From positions 62,001-126,000 of the forward strand of contig JAXGNG010000002.1 of the NCBI GenBank assembly GCA_040768125.1: DNA of 64,000 nt. Direction: 5' to 3'. Position 1 is the stretch's first letter; every line of letters starts with the position of its first letter. Shown here in pieces: positions 1 through 8,237 of this stretch. A model generated the notes under the pieces. It saw nothing but the letters and a program-made list of their open reading frames with translations, did not search any database and had not been told where the DNA came from. The position numbers and the translations under genes are program-made. Origin of the DNA: RBG-16-49-21 sp040768125. Lineage in GTDB: Bacteria; Spirochaetota; UBA4802; UBA5550.

Positions 1-1514
1 TCCACGCCCCCGGCGGTCATCCGCTCGATTTTTTTGAATATGCCGATGCCGTGGTTGATATGCACCACGGCGTCGCCGGCCCTCAGGTCGAGGAAGGAGT
101 CGATGGGCCGCGACTTCCTGCCCTTGAAATCCCTCTTCTTGCGGTAGCTTTTTCCGAATATCTCATGGTCCGAGAGAACCAGGGTTTTCGTCGGGGCGAT
201 CTCCATCCCGCTCGTGAGGGGGGAGAGGAGTATGTTCATCGCGGTGTCGGTATGGCGGCTGAAATCGGGATCGGGATTGAATTCCCCGAGAAGGTCGCGG
301 AGCCGGCGCGCCTGTCCATCGAAGCCCGTGGTCACCACGACGCGCCATCCCGCCGAAAGGCGGGAGGCGATTTCCTCCCGCACGTGGGATATCCTGCCGT
401 GAAAATTGGGTATACCCTTGATGTGCCACCTGAGGGATTCCCGGGAGGCGGTGAAGGTCTGGAGCCGGATGGCGCCTGGGCCCGCGGCGTCTAGCGCCTC
501 GCCGTCGAAGAGCTCATCGGGGGGAAGGCAGAGGGCGCGGGAGCTCCGTTTCCGGTAGAGATCGTCGAAGGTTTTTGCCAGGTGGTCCCTCCTGGCCGTG
601 AGTTCCGACGGCTCGAAGAAAACGATCCTGGCGTCCTTCCCCAGGTAGGAAAGGAGAGTCGAGGACCCCATGGCGGCGGGGAACAGGTCTTCGATGCCCC
701 CCGCCTCCTCCGGGTCCTGGTCATCCAGGGCCGCCATCACGCGGTCGGGGATCTCCAGGCCGCGGTCGCGCGCATCGCGCACTATCTTCTTGATCCTCTC
801 TTTTTCATCCTGGAGAAGTATGATCTCCCGCCTCGGGTAGATGACCGCCCCTTCGATCGCCTCCCGTGACACCTGGCTGGCGAGATCGAACTCCCTGATC
901 GATTCGAGGGTATCGCCGAAAAAGTCAAAACGAAGGGGATTCTCGTGGGAAGGAGGGAACACGTCGATGATGCCGCCCTTGACCGCGAACTGGCCGAAAC
1001 TGTCCACGCGTTTTTCGCGGGAATAACCGTAGGAGGCAAGGAGCCCGACGATCTCGTCGAAGGGATACTCTCCGCCCGTGGCAAGGGAGACACCTTTTTT
1101 TTCAAGGAAACCGCGTGGTGGTATCTTTCTCACGAGTGACTCCACCGTGGTCACCACGAGTGAGGGGTCCCCCCGCATCAGGCGGTAGAGGACCGTTATC
1201 CTTTCCCGCTCGGTCTTTTCCGGGGGGGACACGAATTCATAGGGAAGCGTTTCCCAGGGGGGAAAGGTGAAAAGAACGCTTTCGTCCACCATGGCGGAGA
1301 GGTCCAGGAATGCCTCGTTCATCTTCTGATACTGTTCCGTGACCACGATCATCTGGACGGGCTCTTCGCAGAAGAGCGACGCGGCGATGAGGGGGAAGGA
1401 AGCAGGCGTGACGCCCTCGATGAGCGCTCCCCTGCGCGGGGACGCGAGGAGTTCCGTCAGGGAACGAAATTCCCCGGATTGACGGAACGAATCTATGACC
1501 GGTTTCAGTATCAT
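1..1514 (-). CDS. mfd: Transcription-repair coupling factor Mfd, N-terminal part (cut by window edge)
   Basis: Mfd displaces RNA polymerase stalled at DNA lesions and recruits the UvrABC excision system. The frame starts at the ATG at 1514, with an in-frame TGA a few codons upstream, and runs off the left edge, so about 504 residues are visible of the roughly 1100-1200 usual in the family. The visible part matches the UvrB-like N-terminal module, with FPPWETLPYEF at residues 84-94 and FGQFAVKGGIIDVFPP at 173-188. The last visible residues, VVHINHGIGIFKK, are the start of the CarD-like RNA polymerase interaction domain. The ATPase motor lies outside the window. No convincing promoter was found in the 157 bp between this start and the next gene's stop. 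The identification is firm. Confidence 0.93.
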   Translation of the reverse strand, partial: MILKPVIDSFRQSGEFRSLTELLASPRRGALIEGVTPASFPLIAASLFCEEPVQMIVVTEQYQKMNEAFLDLSAMVDESVLFTFPPWETLPYEFVSPPEKTERERITVLYRLMRGDPSLVVTTVESLVRKIPPRGFLEKKGVSLATGGEYPFDEIVGLLASYGYSREKRVDSFGQFAVKGGIIDVFPPSHENPLRFDFFGDTLESIREFDLASQVSREAIEGAVIYPRREIILLQDEKERIKKIVRDARDRGLEIPDRVMAALDDQDPEEAGGIEDLFPAAMGSSTLLSYLGKDARIVFFEPSELTARRDHLAKTFDDLYRKRSSRALCLPPDELFDGEALDAAGPGAIRLQTFTASRESLRWHIKGIPNFHGRISHVREEIASRLSAGWRVVVTTGFDGQARRLRDLLGEFNPDPDFSRHTDTAMNILLSPLTSGMEIAPTKTLVLSDHEIFGKSYRKKRDFKGRKSRPIDSFLDLRAGDAVVHINHGIGIFKKIERMTAGGV

Positions 1515-1671
1515 CGATGACCCGATTCAAAGATTGGCCAGGGCCGGATTTGCGCAAGAATATTTTTTTATGCCGGGTGTGCGACGGGGAAAATCAGTTG
1601 CGAAGGAGCATGGAGGGGCGGACCGTACGTGGAGGTGTCACCGGCGCAGTCCCCGGAGAGGGGCGCCGCGA

Positions 1672-2529
1672 TCAGTTGTAATGCTCCAGGGTGTAGGTGT
1701 ACTCTTCCAGAATACGGAGATCGTCCTGCAGTCTCTCGATCTCGCTGATGGTGGTTTCGATCGATACCATGCCGTCGCGGAACGATTGCCGTTCGTGGTT
1801 CGTCACCCATTTCATTTCATCGGGATTTCGCTCTTCGAGAAATGACTTGAGGCCCCTGACGGATTTCCCGATCGTCACGTACAGCGCCCTGATGTTCTCG
1901 AGCATTTCGGCGAGGTAGATGAAGCGCATCACCTTTCTGTCGCTTCCGGCCAGGGTTTCGATGATGGAGCGGCCGCGTTCGTCCATCTTTGCCTGGTAAT
2001 AGGTGAGGGAGCGGGGATAGTTTATCAGCTCCTTCTGGTAGTTCGTCAGGTTGTCCGCCGCCTGGATGCCGTCGATCTCGAGGTTCCTGAAGATATCATC
2101 GAGCTGATTGCTCTCAGTCTTGTGCTCTTTCAGGACGATGTTGGAATTCCTGATGTTCATGATTATGCCCTTGAGGCGCTCCCTGTGCGTGCGGACAAGT
2201 TCCATGGTGGTCTCTATGAATGTCTCGGGGATGAAGTCTTCTTCCTCCCTCGCCGCCTCTCCCCCGCTCTCGTCAGCGGCGTAGGAGTCATCGCGTGAAG
2301 CCTCTCCGGCCGTGCGTTTTTTTATGGAGATCCTCTGCCGCAAACCCGCCGCGGTTTTTTCCGGGGTCCTGACGATTTTGATCACCTCGATTTTTCGAAG
2401 GGACTTGTTGTACTTGAGTCCGTACATGTTCCCGAGGGAGTCGACGTACCGGTTGTTGAGATCGTACACCGATATTCTCGACGTGTCGATGTCGGATACG
2501 TCGTTGATTCTTATGATGAGGTATTTCAT
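1672..2529 (-). CDS. Hypothetical coiled-coil protein downstream of PilZ
   Basis: A 285-residue protein of unknown function. The first 60 residues look like a small mixed alpha/beta region (MKYLIIRINDVSDI onward). A charged, low-complexity linker follows (about 70-105), and then a long helical, probably coiled-coil part runs to the C-terminus (about 105-285, rich in E, R, L and I). There is no signal peptide or membrane segment, so a cytoplasmic location is expected. Its ATG lies 6 bp after the stop of the upstream pilZ gene, so the two are almost certainly co-transcribed from the promoter at 2963-2990. By context it could be a partner or effector of the PilZ protein, which is inference only. 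I recognise no named family. Confidence 0.7.
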   Translation of the reverse strand: MKYLIIRINDVSDIDTSRISVYDLNNRYVDSLGNMYGLKYNKSLRKIEVIKIVRTPEKTAAGLRQRISIKKRTAGEASRDDSYAADESGGEAAREEEDFIPETFIETTMELVRTHRERLKGIIMNIRNSNIVLKEHKTESNQLDDIFRNLEIDGIQAADNLTNYQKELINYPRSLTYYQAKMDERGRSIIETLAGSDRKVMRFIYLAEMLENIRALYVTIGKSVRGLKSFLEERNPDEMKWVTNHERQSFRDGMVSIETTISEIERLQDDLRILEEYTYTLEHYN

Positions 2530-2535
2530 GTTCGA

Positions 2536-2910
2536 TCAGAGGTCGTCGCGTGATAGTTCGATCGGCTCGTCGAACTGGACCGCCACGTAGGCGTCGCCGT
2601 GAACGGCGAATCCCGCCATTCTCCTGGCCACCTCGGTGGGGTTGTTGACCAGGAGCCCGGTCCTCACGATGGTGCCCCGGGGGGCCTGCTTCGTTTTCCC
2701 CGTCTTGAACTGCATCTGGGCGGGGACGCCCACGGAGACCCTTTCCCCCGTGATGATAAGGGCGCCGCCGCAGCTGATGTCGGCAATGATTCCCTTTGCC
2801 TTCATCGGGAAGCCGGAACTCTTTTCGATTTCATCCGGGTTTCCCCTGTAGTAGCCGAATTTCGTTTTGATCGAACAGGGATACCGGGGATACTTTCTTT
2901 TTTCCACCAT
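2536..2910 (-). CDS. PilZ domain protein (probable cyclic-di-GMP receptor)
   Basis: A 124-residue protein made almost entirely of one PilZ domain. The two c-di-GMP-binding motifs are present: RxxxR as RKYPR at residues 5-9, and DxSxxG as DISCGG at 44-49. PilZ domains bind c-di-GMP and change the activity of a partner or of fused domains. No other domain is fused here, so it should act through protein contacts. It is the first gene of a two-gene operon with the coiled-coil gene at 1672-2529, 6 bp downstream. A strong sigma-70-type promoter lies about 50 bp upstream of the start codon. No cyclase or phosphodiesterase gene is visible in the window. Confidence 0.88.
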   Translation of the reverse strand: MVEKRKYPRYPCSIKTKFGYYRGNPDEIEKSSGFPMKAKGIIADISCGGALIITGERVSVGVPAQMQFKTGKTKQAPRGTIVRTGLLVNNPTEVARRMAGFAVHGDAYVAVQFDEPIELSRDDL

Positions 2911-2962
2911 GGCTTCCTCTCAATGGTATGCTGCCTTGACCGGAAAGTGCCGAATCCATGAT

Positions 2963-2990
2963 ACTATATCCCGTGAAACCGGGATGTCAA
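2963..2990 (-). promoter_or_regulatory. Sigma-70-type promoter of the pilZ operon
   Basis: On the minus strand, a perfect TTGACA (2985-2990) is followed by a 16-bp spacer and TATAGT (2963-2968, five of six matches). It points at the PilZ start codon at 2910. The spacer holds a small inverted repeat, TCCCG and CGGGA, which could be an operator. Predicted from sequence only. Confidence 0.65.
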
Positions 2991-3072
2991 GCCATGTTTT
3001 GGCATTTTGCGGATTAAATTTTTCTCGATGGGGAGGGTTTCCAAGGGACGATACGGGTCGGCGCCGCCTAAA

Positions 3073-3102
3073 TTAACACCGCCGTAATATTACGGCGATA
3101 AT
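3073..3102 (+). promoter_or_regulatory. pyrG promoter with an 18-bp palindrome in its spacer
   Basis: TTAACA (3073-3078) and GATAAT (3097-3102) are separated by 18 bp, and each matches the consensus at five of six positions. The spacer and the first base of the -10 box form a perfect palindrome, CGCCGTAATATTACGGCG, at 3080-3097. A dyad placed exactly between the two boxes is the layout of a repressor operator, or of a MerR-type activator site. It precedes pyrG by about 110 bp. The palindrome is seen directly; its role is inferred. Confidence 0.55.
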
Positions 3103-3210
3103 GTTATTTACATCGACTTATGTCCCTCGCTATCCTGCCCGTGGAGATCATGGGGGCAGAGAGCGATCGGGGCGATCCGGCATCGCGGAGTCTCCCCCGG
3201 GGGTGGAACG

Positions 3211-4851
3211 ATGAACATCAATACGCGCTTCATCTTTGTCACGGGGGGTGTGTGTTCCTCGCTTGGCAAGGGCATTTCGATCGCGTCGCTGGGGCTTCTC
3301 CTGGAGGGGCACGGCTGCCGCGTTTCGATAATCAAGATGGATCCCTACCTGAATATCGACCCGGGCACCATGAGCCCCTTCCAGCACGGGGAGGTCTACG
3401 TGACGGAAGACGGGGCCGAAACCGATCTTGACCTCGGCTATTACGAGCGATTCACGCGGGCCGAGTACACCAGGAAAAACTCCGTTACCACGGGGCAGAT
3501 CTACCATACCGTGATACAGCGCGAGAGAAGGGGGGACTACCTTGGGCGCACGGTCCAGGTGATACCCCACGTCACCGATGAAATAAAGAGCCGCATCTAC
3601 CACGTCGCGGCGAGCTACGACCTCGATTTCGTCATGGTGGAGATCGGCGGCACCGTGGGGGACATCGAATCGATACCCTTCCTTGAGGCGATACGCCAGG
3701 TGCGCCAGGAGCTGGGGGCCAACCGGGTCCTCAACATCCATGTCACCCTGGTCCCCACACTCTCCGTCGCGGGGGAGCAGAAGACAAAGCCGACCCAGCA
3801 CTCGGTGAAGGAGCTGATGGAACTCGGCATTATCCCGGACATCCTTCTCTGCCGCACCGCCAGGCCCCTGACGCCGGAATTGAAGAGCAAGATCGCGCTT
3901 TTTTGCAACGTCTCGGAGCGCAATGTCATCTCGGCGGTGGACACCGCCGGTTCGATCTACGAGATCCCCTTCATGTTCCGTGATAACGAGTTTGATTCCA
4001 TCGTCCTGGAGCATTTCAGGATGGACGTGAAGCCCCTGAGTATGCCGGCCTGGGACCGTTTCATGGCGTCCCTTCGGAACCCGGAGCGGCAGGTGCGGAT
4101 AGCCGTGGTGGGGAAATACATATCACTCCAGGACTCCTACCGTTCAATCTACGAGGCGATCCTCCACGGGGCCGTGGCGAACGGCGCGCGCCTCGAGGTC
4201 GTGCGTATAGATTCAGAGGACCTGGAGCGCTCCTGCGACGATATCGGAAATGCGTTCGATGGCGTCGACGGCATCCTGGTCCCCGGCGGCTTCGGGGACC
4301 GGGGCATAGAGGGAAAAATTGCCGCCGTTTCCCACGCCCGGCGGAACGGGATCCCCTTCTTCGGGATATGCCTGGGGCTTCAGTGCGCGGTGATCGAATT
4401 CGCGAGGAACGTCTGTGGTCTTTCTAACGCAAATTCGAAGGAGTTCGATCCCTCCACGCCGGATCCGGTCATCTCCCTCCTCGAGGACCAGGAGATCGTG
4501 CTTGACAAGGGGGGGACCATGAGGCTCGGGGCCTACCTCTGCTCCCTCGCTCCCGGGAGCAGGGTGAGGGATCTCTACGGGAAGGACTCGGTGATGGAGC
4601 GCCATCGACATCGCTATGAATTCACTAACCGTTATCGGGGCCTCTTCGAGCGAAACGGAATGGTGTTCGGGGGAATTCATCCCCCGGCGGATCTCGTGGA
4701 GACCATCGAGATCTCCGACCATCCCTGGTTCGTTGCCACGCAGTTCCATCCCGAGTTCAAATCACGGCCCGTTGACCCGCACCCCCTTTTCAGGGATTTC
4801 ATGCGTGCCGCCCTCGAAAGAGGCGCGGGGAGAAAACCGGGAAACAGATGA
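3211..4851 (+). CDS. pyrG: CTP synthase
   Basis: Makes CTP from UTP, ATP and glutamine, the last step of de novo pyrimidine nucleotide synthesis, in the cytoplasm. At 546 residues it has the standard length. The N-terminal synthetase domain begins FIFVTGGVCSSLGKG and carries the characteristic KMDPYLNIDPGTMSPFQHGE. The C-terminal class I glutamine amidotransferase domain has the nucleophile elbow GICLGLQCAV and the catalytic pair HPE in QFHPEF. Start chosen at the ATG at 3211, where the family's N-terminus begins, downstream of a GGGGGTGG stretch. It is transcribed divergently from the pilZ operon and preceded by the palindrome-containing promoter at 3073-3102. The 290 bp after it hold no gene. 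Confidence 0.97.
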   Translation: MNINTRFIFVTGGVCSSLGKGISIASLGLLLEGHGCRVSIIKMDPYLNIDPGTMSPFQHGEVYVTEDGAETDLDLGYYERFTRAEYTRKNSVTTGQIYHTVIQRERRGDYLGRTVQVIPHVTDEIKSRIYHVAASYDLDFVMVEIGGTVGDIESIPFLEAIRQVRQELGANRVLNIHVTLVPTLSVAGEQKTKPTQHSVKELMELGIIPDILLCRTARPLTPELKSKIALFCNVSERNVISAVDTAGSIYEIPFMFRDNEFDSIVLEHFRMDVKPLSMPAWDRFMASLRNPERQVRIAVVGKYISLQDSYRSIYEAILHGAVANGARLEVVRIDSEDLERSCDDIGNAFDGVDGILVPGGFGDRGIEGKIAAVSHARRNGIPFFGICLGLQCAVIEFARNVCGLSNANSKEFDPSTPDPVISLLEDQEIVLDKGGTMRLGAYLCSLAPGSRVRDLYGKDSVMERHRHRYEFTNRYRGLFERNGMVFGGIHPPADLVETIEISDHPWFVATQFHPEFKSRPVDPHPLFRDFMRAALERGAGRKPGNR

Positions 4852-5082
4852 TTTTCCCATGTTTTCCCGGCCCCCTCTGCGGTGCCGGCCGGTGCGTTGT
4901 TGACACGCACCACACATCGGTGCTTCCACTACGCTTTTCACCACCGAACGGATACTTTTTTCACTCCACACATGTTTTCCCGGTTTATTCAGTTTATATG
5001 CGTGTAATTGTGTCCTGGTGATGAAAGCGGAAAAACAGTGCGATAATCGGGTAAAAAATATTCCATGGTCAGAGCAAAAAAG

Positions 5083-5109
5083 TTGACTCGAGGCGCATAC
5101 GGGAATAAT
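5083..5109 (+). promoter_or_regulatory. Possible promoter of the universal stress gene
   Basis: TTGACT at 5083-5088 is followed 15 bp later by AATAAT at 5104-5109, just upstream of the universal stress protein gene. The spacer is short, so the assignment is tentative. The rest of the 4852-5142 intergenic region shows no gene. Confidence 0.35.
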
Positions 5110-5142
5110 AATCATTAGAATGCCATCACAGGAGTATAGAAC

Positions 5143-5574
5143 ATGAGAAGATATATCAACAAAGTCCTCGCGCCGGTCGACGGCTCTGACGCATCAAAAA
5201 AGGCGCTGGAATTGGCCATCGTCATCGCCAAGGAATCCCATGCCAAGCTGACCGTGCTCGAAGTGGTCGAGGAGTTCGGTCCGCTGCCCGGTTTCTACGG
5301 GGCCGCCCCGGAAGGCGTCGACAGGGTCGCCTGGCTTTCGGAACAGCGATTCGAAAAAGTGCATCCGATGCTGCACGACGAGAACGTGGACTGGGACCGC
5401 ATGGTGGTCGAGGGTTACCCGGCAGACAAGATCTGCGAGATCGCCGAGAGCGGCAACTACGACATGATCGTGCTGGGCAGCAAGGGCCGCTCCGCAATCG
5501 GGAGATTTCTTCTCGGTTCAATATCCGACAGGGTGGTCCATCACGCTCCCTGCAGCGTGTGCGTCGTGAAATAG
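5143..5574 (+). CDS. Universal stress protein, UspA family
   Basis: A 143-residue single-domain universal stress protein, a cytoplasmic family that binds ATP or AMP and is induced by starvation and other stresses. The N-terminus KVLAPVDGSDASKKAL and the nucleotide-binding motif GSKGRSAIGRFLLGS (G-x2-G-x9-G-S/T) near the C-terminus are both intact, which suggests an ATP-binding member. A good ribosome binding site, AGGAG, lies about 10 bp before the ATG. It appears to be monocistronic, between pyrG and rpoN. The specific target is not inferable. Confidence 0.93.
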   Translation: MRRYINKVLAPVDGSDASKKALELAIVIAKESHAKLTVLEVVEEFGPLPGFYGAAPEGVDRVAWLSEQRFEKVHPMLHDENVDWDRMVVEGYPADKICEIAESGNYDMIVLGSKGRSAIGRFLLGSISDRVVHHAPCSVCVVK

Positions 5575-5655
5575 TGATAATATCAGCCTTGACACGATGG
5601 GCACTTCATCCAGCAGCGCGGTGCCCGGCCCTGGACAACTTTTTTATGGCCCGTG

Positions 5656-5684
5656 TTGATTTTATCCCGGGCCGTGTATATAAT
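5656..5684 (+). promoter_or_regulatory. Promoter of the rpoN operon
   Basis: TTGATT (5656-5661), a 17-bp spacer and a perfect TATAAT (5679-5684) lie about 40 bp before the rpoN start. Good sigma-70-type promoter by sequence. It would drive rpoN, hpf and possibly the downstream genes. Confidence 0.65.
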
Positions 5685-5725
5685 TAATAGACAGGGAGTG
5701 TGAGCCGGCAACCGGATTATTCCAT

Positions 5726-7171
5726 ATGGAGATCTCTCTCAAGACAGGCATACAGCAATCCCAGAAGCTGGCGCTTACCAGGTCTCTCAAACAGGCCATA
5801 GAACTACTGCAGTTGACGAATGTCGAATTGTATGACAGGATATCGAGCGAGCTTGTCGAAAATCCCGTAATCGAAGAGGATTCCTCCCTGGCATCAGCGC
5901 CGGTACCCGTGGAATCGGAAATGATCACGGGCGTGGCCCGTAATCTCACGGGTGATGACGAGGGCCTTTACCGTGGCGAGGAGCGAAGGGCGGGTTATGA
6001 GGACTCGAGTGACACGGGATATGACGGGGAGGGCGACGAGGAGAGGAAAAGAAGCTACGTTGAGAACGCCGTGGCCCACGAGGAATCCCTCGTGGAGCAC
6101 CTGCTCTGGCAGGCGCGGCTCACAGCCCGCGATTCCCTGGAGCTGGAGGCTTTCCAGTCCATCATAACGGGGCTTGACGAGAACGGCTTCATATCCGAGG
6201 ATCCGGCACGGATCCTGGAAGGCCTTGTGCCCCCCGCCGATGTCGGGCGCATCCTGTCGGCAATTCAGGGGTTCGACCCGGTAGGCTGCGCGGTGAATGG
6301 CGTCAGGGAAAGCCTTATCGTGCAGTCCAGGTATTTTTATCCCTCTGACGATGTCATGATCCGGATCCTCGAGGAGTGCTTTCCCAGCTTTGAGAAGCTC
6401 GATTATCAGGCCATGGCGAAGAGCCTGGACGTGCCCCAGGAAGAGATAATCGAAAAGAGCAAAATCATTCAGGGACTGGACCCCTATCCCGGGAGGCAGT
6501 ATTCGAACAGGGCCATCAGGTACATCGTTCCCGATCTTGACGTCAAGCTGGTGGACGGTCAGATAATTGTAACCATCAATGACGAATGGGTCCCGAGAAT
6601 ACGCATTAATTCCCGCTATATTTCCATGCTCAGGAAAAAAAACATTGAAAAAAACCTGCGGGATTATATTCAGGACAGGGTGAATTCCGCGCGGCATCTA
6701 CTGAGAAACATTACGAACCGCCGGAATACCATATTGAGGGTTGTCGGTTCGATCATGGAGCGCCAGCGGGAGTTTCTGGCGCGGGGGCCCGGCCATCTGA
6801 AGCCGCTCACCCACAGTGAGGTCGCCGAGGATGTGAATCTCCACGAGTCGACGGTGAGCCGCGTGACGAGCGGGAAGTACGTGCAGACCGTATGGGGCGT
6901 TCATGACCTGAAATACTTCTTTGTTTCGCGCCTTAAATCAACCGGATCCGACGAGGCGTCCTCGGACGAGGTGATGCGGCTTATACGGGACATTGTGCAG
7001 AGCGAGGATGCCGAATCCCCCCGAAGCGATGAGGATATCGCGCGAATAATCGGCAAAGCAGGGATAACGGTGGCGAGGAGGACCGTGGCCAAGTACCGGG
7101 GGCTGCTGGGCATCCCGCCGTCCAGTAAAAGAAAAAAGATTCATAAAATACGACCAGAGGAACATCAATGA
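5726..7171 (+). CDS. rpoN: RNA polymerase sigma-54 factor
   Basis: Sigma-54 directs RNA polymerase to -24/-12 promoters and needs an AAA+ activator to open DNA. At 481 residues it has the usual length. Region I is the glutamine- and leucine-rich QQSQKLALTRSLKQAIELLQ stretch near the N-terminus, followed by an acidic region II (about residues 55-110). The core-binding and helix-turn-helix regions include HSEVAEDVNLHESTVSRV. The RpoN box ARRTVAKYR lies near the C-terminus. Its stop overlaps the start of hpf (ATGA at 7168). An NtrC-type activator that carries the sigma-54 contact loop is encoded 4 kb downstream in the same cluster, so factor and activator are neighbours. Confidence 0.97.
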   Translation: MEISLKTGIQQSQKLALTRSLKQAIELLQLTNVELYDRISSELVENPVIEEDSSLASAPVPVESEMITGVARNLTGDDEGLYRGEERRAGYEDSSDTGYDGEGDEERKRSYVENAVAHEESLVEHLLWQARLTARDSLELEAFQSIITGLDENGFISEDPARILEGLVPPADVGRILSAIQGFDPVGCAVNGVRESLIVQSRYFYPSDDVMIRILEECFPSFEKLDYQAMAKSLDVPQEEIIEKSKIIQGLDPYPGRQYSNRAIRYIVPDLDVKLVDGQIIVTINDEWVPRIRINSRYISMLRKKNIEKNLRDYIQDRVNSARHLLRNITNRRNTILRVVGSIMERQREFLARGPGHLKPLTHSEVAEDVNLHESTVSRVTSGKYVQTVWGVHDLKYFFVSRLKSTGSDEASSDEVMRLIRDIVQSEDAESPRSDEDIARIIGKAGITVARRTVAKYRGLLGIPPSSKRKKIHKIRPEEHQ

Positions 7172-7968
7172 ACATTTCAGTGACGGGAAGACGCATGAAC
7201 GTGTCGGACAGCACGCGGGCCTACGCGGAGAAGAAGATCAAGAAGCTCGACCGCTATTTCAACCAGTTGATCGACGCACATATCGTTTTTTCCGTTGTGA
7301 AACTCGATCATTTCTGCGAGGTGCTCATCAACGGCGACGGAGTCCAGTTTCACGCCAAGGAAAAAGCGGCCGATCTCTTTTCCGCGATAGACCTTCTCCA
7401 TGAGAAAATGGAGAAGCAGATCCGCCGATACAAGGAAAAGCACCAGATGCACAAGGGACCCGAGAAGGGGGAGATGGCGTCCTTTGATTATCCGGACACG
7501 GCGGGGACAAGGGTCCTCCTCCGTCAGGTCAGCAACAAGCCCGTCGACAGCATCGAGGCCTATCTGCAGATGCAGGTGGATAACGGTGATTTCATCCTGT
7601 TTAAAAAGGGCGTGAGTAAAATCGAGTCCGAGAAGGATTACGCGAATAAAAACTACGCGGTGATTTTCAGGGAGAACGGCTCTCTCAGGATGGTGGAACT
7701 GCACTTCGACAAAAAGGGGAAAGGGCACAAGGCGGGCAAGTTCATCTCCTATGAGCTTGACGTGTTCGATGATTCCCGGACCAGCCCGAAAATCAAATTC
7801 AAGAAACTCAGTGGCAGCGATTTCACCACGTGTACCCTGAACGAGGCGATCCTGGAGATGGATAAGTCGTCCCGTTCCTTCATGCCGTTTTTCAATACCG
7901 ATTCCGACTACTTCAACATTATTTTCAGGAACGGCGATCGGTACGAAGTCATGGTGCCGGCCTTTTAG
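7168..7968 (+). CDS. hpf: Ribosome hibernation promoting factor, long form with a doubled C-terminal domain
   Basis: HPF binds the 30S subunit and pairs ribosomes into inactive 100S dimers in stationary phase. Residues 1-100 form the S30AE domain (MNISVTGRRMNVSD start). Long HPFs carry one C-terminal dimerisation domain of about 55 residues. Here two segments resemble it: 122-180 (KPVDSIEAYLQMQVDNGDF and YAVIFRENGSLRMVEL) and 215-266 (LNEAILEMDKSSRSFMPFF and FNIIFRNGDRYEVMVP). This makes the protein 266 residues, longer than the usual 180-200. It overlaps rpoN by 4 bp, matching the common rpoN-hpf pairing. The 269 bp before hprK hold several short GC-rich inverted repeats but no gene. Family firm; the duplication is my reading of the alignment. 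Confidence 0.9.
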   Translation: MNISVTGRRMNVSDSTRAYAEKKIKKLDRYFNQLIDAHIVFSVVKLDHFCEVLINGDGVQFHAKEKAADLFSAIDLLHEKMEKQIRRYKEKHQMHKGPEKGEMASFDYPDTAGTRVLLRQVSNKPVDSIEAYLQMQVDNGDFILFKKGVSKIESEKDYANKNYAVIFRENGSLRMVELHFDKKGKGHKAGKFISYELDVFDDSRTSPKIKFKKLSGSDFTTCTLNEAILEMDKSSRSFMPFFNTDSDYFNIIFRNGDRYEVMVPAF

Positions 7969-8237
7969 CCGGACCGCGGACCGTCGTTTCTCCCCGGGAG
8001 TGACAACGGCGATACCGAATATGGCCCGGGGTATCTGTTTGCCACGGGAAGGGCATATATCCACGCCCGGGAAATGCCCCGGGAAGACGGCGGGAAGCCG
8101 CGCGGATACCGGCGGTCCGGCGGCATTTCCCCGGGGGCATGGCTGCTCGCGAAGGGGTGCCGCGGCGAAGCGGCCCCGTGGACAGGAGATGATACTACAA
8201 GGTCACCGCGGCCGGTGCGGGCCTTACGGCGGTTCCC

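Noticed and set aside
163..1105. Several short frames on both strands at the left edge
   Set aside because: They are shadows of mfd, which is a single uninterrupted minus-strand frame from 1514 to the edge; no frameshift is needed.
5599..5645. Possible terminator after the universal stress gene (GGGCAC/GTGCCC with a later T-run)
   Set aside because: The loop is long and the T-run is 12 bases past the stem, so it does not meet the usual layout of a Rho-independent terminator.
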